The notes below the pieces were generated by a model. The model searched no databases and was not told where the DNA came from. It saw nothing but the letters and a program-made list of their open reading frames with translations. This document shows positions 36,015-47,900 of a stretch of 64,000 nt of DNA, piece after piece. Position 1 is the stretch's first letter, and each line of letters starts with the position of its first letter. A program made the position numbers and the translations under genes. Source of the stretch: Dioscorea cayenensis subsp. rotundata (Eukaryota; Streptophyta; Magnoliopsida; Dioscoreales; Dioscoreaceae); assembly GCF_009730915.1 (NCBI RefSeq), contig NC_052489.1, positions 28,079,916 through 28,143,915 of the forward strand, given 5' to 3'.

Positions 36015-37037
36015 ATGGTAAGCAAACTAAGAAACATTGTTGGAGCACTAAAAGACAAAGCTTCCCAAACAAAAGCCTCTCTTCTCTGCACCACCACCAC
36101 CGCCACCGCCACCGCCACCACTCTCACCATCTCTCCCAACCTCGCCGTCCTCCGCGCCACCCCTCACAACCCTCCCTTCGACCCACCACACCCTCACCAT
36201 CTCTCCACTCTCCTCTCCTTCGGCTCCTCTCCCCGTCCCGCCGCCGCCGCTCTCCTCTCCTCCCTCATCTCCCGTCTTCTCTCCACTCGCAACGCCTCCG
36301 TCGCCCTCAAATCCCTTCTCGCCCTTCACCACCTCTTCATCCACGGCGCCTTCATCCTCCGCGACCAACTCTCCACCGCCCTCTCCCGCCCTTCCGGATC
36401 TCGCCACCCTCTCCATCTCTCCTCCTTTCGTGACCCTTCTTCTCCTGAATCCTGGACCATGTCTTCCTGGGTCCGCTGGTTCGCAGGTGTTCTCGAGCTT
36501 CTCCTTGCTTCCCCTCTCTTCACCGATGGCGACGACTCCATTTCATCTCTTCCCAATCCCGATCTCCTCAGTGAACTCACCTCCCTCGTTGAACTCCTTC
36601 TCGAGACTCGCCGTTCCCCTCCGTTCCCCACCTGGGAGGACAACGCTCTCGTTCGCGAGGTTGTCCGCGTCGTCGCCGGCGATTCCCTCGCCGCCAAACA
36701 CGCCATCCTCTTCCGAGTCAGAGAGGTCCGAGAGCGACTCGGTTCACTGGATTACGCTGACTCGGTCGAGTTGCGTTGCTTGTTGAGAAGGTTAGAAGAT
36801 GAGGAGGTTAAAGATAAGGAGGAGGAGCTCTCAACACCGTCTGATCTTAATCGTGGGGCTGGAGATTCGTTTTGGAATGAGATCAAGGATGTTAGAGAGA
36901 GGATTGGTGAGTTGGTACTGAAGAAAGAGTTCGACAAAAGCCGAGTGGGACGAGACCGCGTTGGCGAGTCGGATCGGATCCATATCCGGTTCGGGTTTGT
37001 TGAACCGTCCCGGTTTGGCTCGTTTAGGTTGTATTAA
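36015..37037 (+). CDS. ANTH-domain putative clathrin assembly protein (At4g40080 type)
   Basis: An intronless gene for 340 residues. The N-terminus MVSKLRNIVGALKDKASQTKASLL is the lipid-binding start of plant ANTH proteins, followed by the helical solenoid with SVALKSLLALHHLFIHGAF, the conserved core helix, and SSWVRWFAGVLE. There is almost no C-terminal tail, so the NPF/DLL-type clathrin and adaptor motifs of longer family members are missing; this short architecture matches Arabidopsis At4g40080. Known role of the family: binding PtdIns(4,5)P2 and recruiting clathrin or SNARE cargo at the plasma membrane. The coding sequence is markedly GC- and C-rich at its 5' end, with a (CCACCG)n-like microsatellite encoding Thr/Ala repeats at residues 26-36. 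The ATG follows a CT-rich leader, and no upstream in-frame ATG precedes it. Confidence 0.9.
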   Translation: MVSKLRNIVGALKDKASQTKASLLCTTTTATATATTLTISPNLAVLRATPHNPPFDPPHPHHLSTLLSFGSSPRPAAAALLSSLISRLLSTRNASVALKSLLALHHLFIHGAFILRDQLSTALSRPSGSRHPLHLSSFRDPSSPESWTMSSWVRWFAGVLELLLASPLFTDGDDSISSLPNPDLLSELTSLVELLLETRRSPPFPTWEDNALVREVVRVVAGDSLAAKHAILFRVREVRERLGSLDYADSVELRCLLRRLEDEEVKDKEEELSTPSDLNRGAGDSFWNEIKDVRERIGELVLKKEFDKSRVGRDRVGESDRIHIRFGFVEPSRFGSFRLY

Positions 37038-38358
37038 TTATCATCATCATTATTATGAAGTTAAACTCAAAGTTAATGAATCCTTTCATTATTGATGAGT
37101 GTTGTTTGGTGGTGGTTGTGATTATACAACAACTTAGATGGTATAATTAATTACCAATGAAAACAACTTGTTTTCTTGTATATTTATTAATAATGACTTG
37201 TTTGTTGAGTTTCTAAACTAGTTTTTTTTATTTTATTGTTTAATTGGATTTTAATTTAAATGTTTTAGATCTAACTTTTCTTTCAAACAAACAATTTGAT
37301 CAAAATATCTATAACTTAATAAGGCGAAAAGGTATTCAATGTGTTGAGTCACCATCCAAGCTCTTGTGAGCTGGTTCAATCAATCGGTGACATTGACGTC
37401 AAAAATATAAATTCAATTGATAAGAGTACAATGAATTTACTAGAGTTTATCTTCAAAGACATCAACCAATGAGTTCATGCATGTGTGTGAACTTAAAGAA
37501 AATTTTACGCCAATGAAAGTTAAGGAATTATAGAAGACAAGCCTGGAAGATTAGAGTTGAAGAAGCAACAGAAACAAAGTAGCATTAATTATAAGTCAAT
37601 ACATTGACTTGGGAAATATAGTCATCACATACGTAATATGAATACTAAAATAATTATATATATAAAAAAGTTAAATTTTCCCGGTCCACATGTTCATCCT
37701 ATATACAGCAGTACTAGTTGATGTTTTTAAAGGTGAATTCAGGTAAATCTTGTGTCTTAAAGAGTTTTTGACATGTTTATTATAGATTGAAAATTTGCCT
37801 TCTAAGAACTATTCTTATGTATGTGTGATTGGTTCTCACAATGCTGTAAAAAAAATTATTTTTTATTTGATTACAATCTTTTGACAGTCTGTATCATTTA
37901 CTTTCCTTATAAAAAAAAATAAATAAATAAAGAAAAGGTAATTGCCTCCATGTTCACAGTTCAAAGAATTGTTCCATCAATTACTTGCTGCTTTCAAGTT
38001 GGTCTTCATATCAGACACTGTTTTTCAGACACATTTGAACATCACACTAATCTCATGATCATTATACTTTCAGTTCCAAAAATATTCTTACAAAAGTCAG
38101 TATGATGTTCTGCTCAAAAGAACACTGTGGTAAGTTCGGTATTGTTTTTCATAGGAAAATAAGTACGAAAAATTTAATTATAGACAAATGAGTATAGCTG
38201 GTGAGATGCAAGAACAAGTCTGGCAGTTCGATTCCAATATGCACCCTCACGTTGCGGCTTCAGTAGTTATAATCACATTTGGCAGCGCAGCAGGATTAAC
38301 AGCCGCAGACCAGCTTCGGTCGCGCTACTGCCACTGCCACGGGGAAAAATGGTTAAAG
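37038..38358. other. 3' UTR of the ANTH gene and spacer to a convergent gene
   Basis: AT-rich, without a gene. A GC-richer patch at 38205-38345 contains a 63-codon open frame of doubtful meaning. Confidence 0.5.
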
Positions 38359-41300
38359 TCATGCACTGACTACGCCTGAAATCCAAGGGACAATTACAGG
38401 TGCTGTTGGATGAGAATTCCTGTATGATTCTGAGTACTTGTCTTTGAAGTTCAATCTTGGTGTGGCTGCCTGCATTTGCGAAATTTGTAAGAATTCATAG
38501 TGGTTGTTGTTCCAATGAGCAACAATTCGCAACACAATCAATGATGCCGAAGCATGGAATTTATCATATCAAAACACAATGTAAAAGTGAGTACTAATTG
38601 TTTCCTGTTTTGTTAATTTACAATAGAATTTCACCATAACAAATCTTTTGACTGATCTATTCTTTTCAAATTTCAGGCATTTGATAATGGCTAACTAGAA
38701 ACAAATTGAATTAATACAGAAATCACAACTTGTGCCTTAGTGAGCATTCTGCAAGGCTAATAGTTCAAAGAATAATTACCATGGTGAAATCAATATGAGA
38801 GCGTTGTAGCTACGCTATCATTAATATAGCTATGTGTTCAACTTGGAAAAAAGTCATTTATATTCAATAAGAAAACACTATTCCTGATCAACAAACAAGG
38901 AGCATAAAACTGCAAAACATCTAAAATTATCTCATAATAATGTATTTTCTGGTCATCTTCATGTAGTTGATTCTTCAACAGTCAGACTAATGTTGTGTGT
39001 GGAGAGAAAAAAGAAAGAATTAGCCTACAAAAGATTACGTCAAATAATTTACATGAGTGACAACACACTCGAAAAAAAGCCGTACCTGTTTCAGCCAGCA
39101 CTCTTGATGCTTGTGTTCATAAATATCAGGTGAGTAGCAACCAGATGGTGATGGGCAGTATACCCATATGTTGCACTTAATTTCCCCTGGTTTTGCTCTT
39201 TTGGCGTGATCCAGACATGCCTGACAACAGTCAGCAGCAGTTTCTTTGTGGTGCGTAAGTCCCCATCTAACAGCAGCACCATCGTAATCAGTATGACGTT
39301 CAGCATGACATTCAGGTGGTATCGGTCGGCCAGGAATAATTTCTTCCTCTTCTGAATAAGGACACACGAAAATGAATGAAAATAGTACCATAAAAGCTAA
39401 GTCGAGGTTTCTTTTATGTACAGAATAAAACAGAAGGAGCCGCTCTTTTGCAAATGAATGTATAACATGAAATTCAGAAGCAAAAGTAAAAAAGTCAACT
39501 TAATCTTAGTTGGAGAGCAGAATATGAAAGCATAACAGACTGTGGGTTGGAGTTGACAAAATCCATACCTAGCTCTGGTTCATTTTCAGGTTTGTTATTG
39601 TTATCCTTGTTTACAACATCAGCTGGCATCCAAAGTCCAATATCTTCTAACAGCATGAGCAAGTTGGATTCTAATGTCTTTTCCAGATATTCTGCAAGGA
39701 GGAAATTCTATTTTACATATTGACCACAATAAAAAAGTTGCAACACCAGCTCATAGAAGATAACAGGTCAAGAAGTATAAAATTAGAAATGAAATCATAT
39801 TTAATAAGCCTACTTGTTTCTCTGACAGTGGAACTTGTATTGATTATTGGATTTGCAAAACTCGACTTTCTAACTGCTTCAAGTTTTTCAGTGCGCCAGC
39901 GTTCTACTGCTTCTGCGAACATAGAGGTATCAAATATGCATTGTATTGGAAGGACCAGAAGACCTATGTCTGAAGATATGTTTGACAAAGATAGATAGCA
40001 ATCCAGGTCCACGTTCTATGATTCATTGCATACACAGGTTAAATTGTGTAAATTTGCCTTTATGATTCATTACATACATGAAAATATTGAACATCTGCAG
40101 CTAGTTTGGTTTTAGGAATTTACAAGACCATAGGAAGGTGATGGCACACACACCTCTTTGTTTGGTCACATTGGCAGCATTGTTTACTCCTTTTAACCGA
40201 CTCAGAATTTCATTTGTCAGATTCTGCTTCATATGCAAGGACAACTCCAGCCTCTCTTCTTGCAAGAATCCATTCAACTTCTTCACCTTTATATAAAGGA
40301 CAAACAAAGTGATCTCAAGGTCATCATTACGGAGCTAAAAAAATATAACAAGTGTGTAAAACAAGGTGAATCTTACCAATTTAACAAGCTCCGCAGGTTC
40401 TGATTCTTGCCTTAAGCGTATTGACTCTCGGACTCTCTTAATCTGATCATCAGTATATTTAAATTCTGGGTGACCACAGCAAAAGACATAAATTAACACT
40501 AGGCATAAAAAGATACAAAAAAACAAACAACAATGTCTAAACAAAAAGAAAATCACTAAAAACAGAATGAAGATACAAAAAACTTAATTTCTACTTCAAG
40601 GAGAAAGGATTCTCCAAAAAAATCACTATAAATAGGCAAAACATGCCTAAACAAAATCAGTTTGGCTTATGGGAATAATCCGCAAACTCAGAGATATTAA
40701 AAGGCCCGTGCAACTGATGCAAATGATGGGTTTGCAGCTCAGAAATAAAAAAGAAAACCATAAACTAGCTAAGGAAATACTTAAGCTTTTAATGAGATTT
40801 CATTTCATTAGAAGGGAAGCAAGTATTTGATCAACCATGAAGAAGAAAAACTGGGAATTGGTCATTAGTAACTAAAAATTTATGAATTGAGATCTCTATT
40901 ACAAGCTCATCAAATAAACGAAAAACAAAAGAAGGGTAAAACAGTATAGGCAGCAGACAAAACATAAGGGTCTCAATATCCCTGAATAAATGCGCTCCTT
41001 TTGTACCCAGAGAAGACGAACAACATGACAATATAGCAACAAAATACAGATCAGAGATAGAAAAAAAAAAAAATCCAAAATCCCCAAATAAACTGCCAAA
41101 GGAGCCGCCTTTATAAAACATTGCGGATCGAGACCGCATGAGGAAGTCAAGCCGCAGAATAAATCCCAAAAAAACTGATTGGAATCACATATTGAAGTTA
41201 CTACCAAAAACAAATTCATGCTTGGATACAAAAAAACAACACTCGAAGCAAGACTTTCTGTTCAAAGAAGCTCCTTTATACCTGAAAACCTAAAACCACC

Positions 41301-41583
41301 ACAAGAGAACTATAGAAAGAACCCAAAAACCATCACTAACAAGCAAATCATAGCACAGAAAGAATCCTGCAAGTGTATAATACGAAATGTCCCAAAATAA
41401 AGATCGATTAGGTAAAGGAGCTGCATTTAAACCTGAAATCGCATCTGGATCGCTCGAGGATGAGAAGACGTGCAAGTAGACGGAGCGAAGAACACACAGC
41501 GCAACGATGACGTTCACTGAGCACACTACGAAGGTTGTGCGCTTGTAGGAGCACCACCGCCACCACGCACCTCCCCTTGCCAT
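38359..41583 (-). CDS. Type II membrane protein with Cys-rich PAN/apple-like C-terminal domain, function unknown
   Basis: Seven exons, 41433..41583, 40377..40465, 40154..40286, 39814..39912, 39569..39691, 39086..39351 and 38359..38469, give 323 residues. A short N-terminus (MARGGAWWRW) precedes one membrane helix at about 17-40. Residues 52-140 form charged helices (DDQIKRVRESIRLRQESEP, KKLNGFLQEERLELSLHMKQ), perhaps coiled coil. After an acidic linker, about residues 205-285 contain eight Cys in the order C, CC, C, C, C, C, C with AADCCQACLDHAK and CNIWVYCPS, reminiscent of PAN/apple modules, then the conserved end VPWISGVVSA. From memory, plants have a conserved unnamed family with this layout. 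Topology predicts the Cys-rich part in the secretory lumen or outside the cell. Confidence 0.85.
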
Positions 41584-42132
41584 CCCTCCACCGCTTCCAC
41601 CGCCGGAGAAGTCATGCGATCCCTCGGAGGTGCATCTCGACTTTGCTCTTCCGCGATTGTGGCGGATTGAATGGGAACTAATTCAAGGGAAGGGTAAGAA
41701 GAGAAGATGAGAGGCGATTTAATGTTGTGGCTGGTAAGCCTACCGCAATGGTGAATCCAGTCAGTTGAGGAGCTCCTTTGTCTTTTTTACTTTTCACCCC
41801 TTGGAAAATACAAATTTCACGTTACCTCCTTACTTGAAAAAAAAATATATATATATATATATATTATTTTTTCTTTGGAAAATATTTTTAAGTTGGAAGA
41901 AAAGAAAAGAAAAAGGCAAAATAGAAAAGATTGATGGAGAGATATTCGGTGACATTGTAGGATGTCATTGATGTATGGTGTCAGCTGCATCATAATTCAC
42001 TGTTTGGTGAGACAGACTGATTGACAGGGAACAATGACTATTCCTTCTTTATAATTTATATATTTATTATCAACCAACAACAAATTATAATTCCTTCATT
42101 TAATATACAACATAAACAAAAGAAAGTGATAA
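41584..42132. other. Intergenic: leader/promoter of the PAN-like gene and PPR 3' UTR
   Basis: GC-richer leader to about 41760, then AT-rich sequence with (TA)n at 41847-41864. No gene seen. Confidence 0.5.
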
Positions 42133-43983
42133 CTACTTAATAGCCCCAACATGAATCCAACTATTCCCAGCAGGCTTGACCAACCCTTTCCCATCAATCA
42201 TCCTTCTAACCTTCTTAGCCTCATCCCACATCCCAGCCTTACAATATATACTGGCCATTGTAACATAATTCCCAGCATTCTCAGGCTCCAACCTAACCAA
42301 TGCATCAAATGCAACCTTCCCAAACTCCACACTCTCATACACCTCACAAGCTGCAAGCATTGCCCCCCAAACACTACCCCCACCACCCTCTATTTCTCCG
42401 GCGAGCTCCACCACCTCCTCGAATCTCCCCGCCCGACTAAGCATGTCAACCACACACGCACATTGCTCACTCGTAACGACAACATCGTACTCTCTCACCG
42501 CACACTTAATCAATTTCATTCCTTCATCTACTAATCCCCCATGACTACAAGCCATCAAAACATTAGTCATGGTTATCATGTTGGGTTTTACTCCGGACTT
42601 GACCATATCATGGAAGAGCTTAATTGAATCTTTAGCTCGTCCATGTGACCCGCACCCTCCGATCATAGTGTTCCATGAGACTAAGTCCTTCACGCTCATA
42701 GTCCTAAAGATGGAACTGGCATGGTCAATGCACCCTAACCTTGAATACATACACATTAAGGCGTTATCACACAGTAGAGTGTCACTCTCGTAATAATTCC
42801 TAAGTCTAAGGGCATGTATCTCCCTCCCTCGTTTCAGATCACAGACGGTTAAAACCGTTGCTAATGTAGTCTGGTCGTGTCCGATGCCCCTCACCTGCAT
42901 CTCTTTGAAGTGCTCCATCGCCACGTCAGCCTTTCCCACACGTGCGAATCCTACGATCATCGCGTTCCACGTCACCACATCATCGTGGTCCATCAAACGG
43001 AAGACCCGTTCGGCGGCTGTGATCTCACCTCCGCCGGCGTACATGACCACTAAAGCTGCACCTGCGGCGGAGTAGAACGCCTCGGGATCGGGTTTGCAAG
43101 ACTTGATCCCGTAGCAGTGGATGGCTCTCCCGTTTCTCAAGCACGACACGTGGCGGCACGAGGAGATGACGCAGGATAAGGTATCGTGGTCTGGCAGGAC
43201 AGATGAGTCGGAGATGGCGGTGATCATCATCCGTCGAAAGAGGTGGAGAGCTGCCTCGTGATTCGCGCACCGGGAGTATCCGACGATGATGGTGGTCCAG
43301 GAGACGAGGTTGGGACGGAGGAGGCGGTTGAAGAGATGGAGGGCGTCGTCGCATCGTGCGGCGCGGCAGAGGCCGTTGATGATGATGTTGTGGGTGACGA
43401 TGTCGGGATCGTAGCCGTCGGATTGCATCGAGATGAGGAGGTTGAGAGCGGGGGTGATGGCGCCGGAGGAGACGTAGGCGGAGAGGAGGGAGTTGAAGGT
43501 GAGGGCTTGGCGGCGGTGAAGGTGGTCGCCATCGTCGAAGGCTTTGTGGGCGGAGATGAGATCGGGAATGCGGGCGTAGGAGGAGATGAGCGCCGGGAGG
43601 ACGTGGGGGGAGGAGCGGCAGCCGGATTTGAGGGCGTCAGCGTGAAGGGAAGGGATGAGGAGAGGAGGGGCAGAGCGGAGGGTTGGGGGAAGGAGGAAAG
43701 GGTCGGGAGGGTGGAGGCGGCGGGCGGAGGAGTAGAGGTGGAGGGAGAGGGGAGGAGGGAGGGAGGAGAGGAGAGGAGGGAAGGAAGAGGGGGGAGGGTA
43801 AGGGTGATCGGAGAGGAGGCGGAGGGCGGGGGAGGGAGCGCCGGCGAGGGAATAGAGGTGGATGAGCTTGGGGAGGAGGAAGAGGGTTAGAGAGCCGTGG
43901 ACGATGAGGTGGGAGTGGAGAAGACGAACCTCGATTAGGGTTTTGGGGGGAATTAGGGTTTCTGGAGGGAAAGGGAGGCGCAT
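42133..43983 (-). CDS. PLS-class pentatricopeptide repeat protein, E subgroup
   Basis: A single-exon gene of 616 residues. Repeats of about 35 residues run from residue 15 to about 540, with clear P, L and S motifs such as VTHNIIINGLCRAARCDDALHL, VTWNAMIVGFARVG and VSWNTMIGGCGSHG. The C-terminus is an E motif (SVWGAMLAACEVYESVEF, DEAKKVRRMIDGKGL, PAGNSWIHV) that stops without a DYW domain. Family knowledge: E-class proteins bind organelle RNA in a sequence-specific way and usually recruit a deaminase in trans for C-to-U editing. The first third is strongly GC-rich and G-rich on the plus strand, giving long shadow frames on both strands; the last part is AT-richer. The start MRLPFPPETLIPP is the first ATG of the frame; an organelle-targeting role for the Pro/Leu-rich beginning is plausible. 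Confidence 0.92.
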   Translation of the reverse strand: MRLPFPPETLIPPKTLIEVRLLHSHLIVHGSLTLFLLPKLIHLYSLAGAPSPALRLLSDHPYPPPSSFPPLLSSLPPPLSLHLYSSARRLHPPDPFLLPPTLRSAPPLLIPSLHADALKSGCRSSPHVLPALISSYARIPDLISAHKAFDDGDHLHRRQALTFNSLLSAYVSSGAITPALNLLISMQSDGYDPDIVTHNIIINGLCRAARCDDALHLFNRLLRPNLVSWTTIIVGYSRCANHEAALHLFRRMMITAISDSSVLPDHDTLSCVISSCRHVSCLRNGRAIHCYGIKSCKPDPEAFYSAAGAALVVMYAGGGEITAAERVFRLMDHDDVVTWNAMIVGFARVGKADVAMEHFKEMQVRGIGHDQTTLATVLTVCDLKRGREIHALRLRNYYESDTLLCDNALMCMYSRLGCIDHASSIFRTMSVKDLVSWNTMIGGCGSHGRAKDSIKLFHDMVKSGVKPNMITMTNVLMACSHGGLVDEGMKLIKCAVREYDVVVTSEQCACVVDMLSRAGRFEEVVELAGEIEGGGGSVWGAMLAACEVYESVEFGKVAFDALVRLEPENAGNYVTMASIYCKAGMWDEAKKVRRMIDGKGLVKPAGNSWIHVGAIK

Positions 43984-44987
43984 TAGATGTTTGGATTTGA
44001 GGGTGGGATGATTTGGGGGAGATTTGGGATTTCATGAAGCGGGTCGGATCCTTTTCTAACAGCGGGTTAGATCCGTTAAAAGTAGTCTTTTCTATTTGTT
44101 GCCGTTCCAATACCTATATTCAAATTATATAGTATATTGCAATTATAATCTATACATATACTGTATGTGTATGCATATGTGGAATTTGATTCAATATATA
44201 TATATATATATATTTCACAAAATCGGCAAACGACAAAATAAAGAATATCTCTGCCATGCAACTATAGATAGAAGAGAGAACGAGAGGTATCCTACAAAAA
44301 AATATCCTACAAAAGACCTAAAAGGTGAATTATAATTTGAGAGACTCGAATTCAAGACCTTTTATTCAAGTAATTACCAGTAAACTAACTCACGGTTCTT
44401 ATTAACAATTTTTTTTCCTCATCTCATAAAAAATACCGGCGTCTAATAAAAAAATAATTTTTATAGTCAGTTTTTTTTAACATTTACACTAAGGCAAGTT
44501 GGTATATATAAATAATTAAAAATATAAAATAATCAAAATATTCAGAAAATACAGGCAGAGTGCATGATTCATTTCTGTGCACTTCTTAAGCGCATATCAA
44601 CCGCAGCAGTCGATTTTTTTTAGTTAAAATATATACGTTAAAACCTTTAATTGGAGAATATATATGCCTAAATTATAAAGAAGATTCACATGTAAATATC
44701 ATATATTCTCATCTAAAAATTCACACTAATCTTTAAAATATGAACATAGAGCTAAGTAGATTCTTGTTATTACGAGAACAGTGAACATTGATTTCTATAC
44801 ATACTGAAGATGATGAAACAGAGGTAAAAAAGGCTAAAAGACTAGTATATTTGGTCATCCTTATTGCCCACTAAAAGGGTATCGACATCATATATGATCA
44901 GAGAAAAAAATATTTACATCCATCAAAGGCCTCCGAGAACTGTCACTATGCATTTTAGTATTCTATATAGCTTTTTAAGTTAGGAAT
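43984..44987. other. Intergenic with a SINE candidate; hydrolase 3' UTR
   Basis: PPR leader to about 44100, (TA)n at 44193-44212, a SINE candidate at 44290-44402, then AT-rich sequence with no gene. The last few hundred bases are likely 3' UTR of the DUF829 gene. Confidence 0.5.
44290..44402 (-). repeat. Candidate tRNA-derived SINE
   Basis: On the minus strand a box A-like TAGTTTACTGG (within GAGTTAGTTTACTGGTAA) is followed about 35 bases later by a box B-like GAATTCGAGTC, a good match to the internal polymerase III promoter. There is no tRNA fold or anticodon stem, so it is a SINE rather than a tRNA gene. Ends are approximate. Confidence 0.5.
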
Positions 44988-47900
44988 CTACAACCGGGAT
45001 CGCCTAATGCATTTGATAGGATTGAAAGGATTGTACCGGCGAGATGACGGGAACGTTTGCCTCTTGTTCAAGGACATGCCTGGCTTTATGTCCCAACCTT
45101 CAATGTTCTTGGGGATGCAAGCTTCAAAGAGGATTTGGCCAAGCACTCCGTTTGGGGAAGCACCAGGCGAGTTCTGCCTGCGAGGGGAATCTGACTTCTG
45201 GCGGTGATGTGTTTGATCCGGCATTTCAGTATCATCAAATCCCATCAAGCCAGACAACGAGAGATGATCACTTGGACTAACTGCTACCTGTCTTAATGTT
45301 TCATTTGAGCCCATTGCTTCTGTTCCGAGATCGGACATGTTGTTGCCGAAAATCCTTGTACCAAGAGTTTCCCCATTCAGTTGATGCCTTCTTTGGGAAA
45401 AAATCATGGTTGCATCATTAAGCAACTTGAATACAGCATACTTGTACTCATCAGTGTGGTGTTTGTAGTGTCCTGAACAGAGAACTTAGTTACACCCAGC
45501 ATATCCTCCAAGATGGAGATAAAAATAAAACTAAGCAAGCAATTTTCTTTCCCAATAAGAAGAATATCATACTCAGAAAATGGAAGTGACAAGACCAATA
45601 CCTCATGCATAAACAGTCAAGTTACCTATAATTCTCTCATACCCATTAAATTTGTTAAAGCCTGCTGAGTTCTTCCCCTATGCTGATGCACCTTTTTTTT
45701 TTGGTCTGACAATTGGTTTTGCTATGGTATGCGAGTCACATTTTTATTTTTTTATTTTAATTTGAAGGCCTATTCAACATTTTGAAAAGTGAAAACAATT
45801 GTTATTATCCTGGAAAATGACTACAATATTTATATTATTGATACTGAAATGTGACTACAACATTATAAATTTCCATCACTTATGTCTACTGATCCAATCA
45901 ACATGGAAGATAAAATGAAGCCTTAAACAGAAATATCATACTCAATTTTTTTTTTGTGTTGACTATGATTAAACACTTATTACCTAGTTCCCATGCTCCT
46001 GTCTTCAAAACACCCCTGCAAAATCAGTTAACTCTTCTTGACAGATATTAAACAAGGATGTTTGTAAAGACATACCTACATGAGGGGAACTTTTCCACTT
46101 CACTAGTCTAACATCACCACCAAGCTCTAGTAGATGTTGAGCAAAGTCATAAACAACTTGAAAGGGAGCAAGTTCATCATCTTCAGAAAATAGGATGAGA
46201 ATTGGGCCTATGCCCTGCATATAAAATTATGTGAGGTAAAATTGGCAGAATACAATCATAAAGATTCCTCAGGGAAAAGATAAGAAATCTGTCACTCATA
46301 AAATGAGAGGCTTACAACTGATGAATACAGAGTTTTCCAATACTCAACACGCTGAGCTTCAAACCTGTTCATGAAGAGAGTGTCCATTCCAGAAACAAGG
46401 GCTTTTGCTATCCATGAAACAATTCTAGATGCCTGAGACACTTTTGGATGGAGAAAATGACTGCCCAGATCACTAGTGAAGTCTACAGGACCAGAATCAT
46501 ATATTTGCCCACAGATGCAATCTCTTAACAGTTGATAGTCATCCTTGAGCAAAAAGAAATCAAAATGACTTCAGAAAAGGAATTGGAGTCCCAGAAATAT
46601 ATGAAATCATCAGGAAAAAGGCAGCTCCAATGTATCATAGAATTATAATAAAGAACTAAAAATTCTTCTCAGTATGATATTACTCTATGAGGTATTGCTC
46701 AAATGACAGTTTCCAAGTGTCAATTGAAGAAGAAAATGATGACAGGCACATAGAAGTCAATTAAACCATCAATGCCCATCACCAGAGTGACTTACTTTAA
46801 CTGGGATTGTTCTGTAAAAATTTTGGCATGGGCTTAAATCAGTAATCTAGCCCTGCTTATTTCACAATGTTGATATGTAAACCACACAGCATTGCACAAA
46901 AAAGAACTGCAGAAAAAAGATTAAAACTGCACCTTAAGTTGCCCTTCGCTCTTCCCTTCAACCAACTGGCAGAAGAAAATAAGCATTAGTCAAACTATTT
47001 AAGGCAGAAAGAAAACACCAATCAATTTCCACAAAGACTACATAGTACATACTCCGCACTCCACAGCATTCAACTCAATTTGTGAATGAGAGAAAAGGAA
47101 TTTCAACTCCAAAAAGAGTCAAGAACCATACCTGATGAACCTTGTACAAGCAACTCTTAGAACCTCCAGAAAAAGCCGCAAATGTAATAGGCCGTGGTTT
47201 GATCTTCACTTCCTGGAATCCCATCAGGGCACAGGAGAAAAAGATGTCTCATTCGTTTTGGTCAATCATAATGACGCTAACAAGTACTGACTTAGACAGA
47301 ACACAAACATCAAGGGGCATATAGCTATCATCAGAATTTATAAACATTATTAAATTCAGCTAATAAATGAATCAGTTCCACAACTAACAAGAACAATAAA
47401 TGGGCACAAACGGGTCCTACGTCCCAATATTTTTCCCAATAATTTGATTCTGTAACAATTGTTTGTTTTGCACTGAGTCATATTTACCAGAGATTGCTCA
47501 ATAATCAGCAAGGAAAGCTCAACACTAAAAGGTCATATCTTTCAAAACACTTAATATAGTTTATACTAAGCAGATGAACTGCAAGTGTAAAAGAAGATAA
47601 AGTTTGGAATTTTTTATAAGTAACAAGTAGAAATATTCATGAATCAAAATTCCAGGGAATCAAACACTCAAAACGTCTACAAATACATTCCGAACTAAAA
47701 ATAATCGGAAAAGAAAAGAATACCGACCTTTATAAGCTCATCAAGAACAGTAGATGCTAGTTTTGCAGCTTTCTCCGGGAAAAATCTGGGCAAGCAATCA
47801 TCTCAATGAGTGTTACCATGCTAAAGTTCATAACTTTCCACTAATATATAACATCAGATCCACTATTTGCATCACAATCTCGATCAAATCTCAACTACCA

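Noticed and set aside
36048-36706. Minus-strand frames opposite the ANTH gene
   Set aside because: Gly/Glu/Arg low-complexity shadows of a C-rich coding strand.
43243-43890. Long plus-strand open frame (215 codons) opposite the E-class PPR gene
   Set aside because: A shadow of GC-rich coding sequence: the peptide is Gly/Glu/Val low complexity, while the minus strand has clear PPR repeats.
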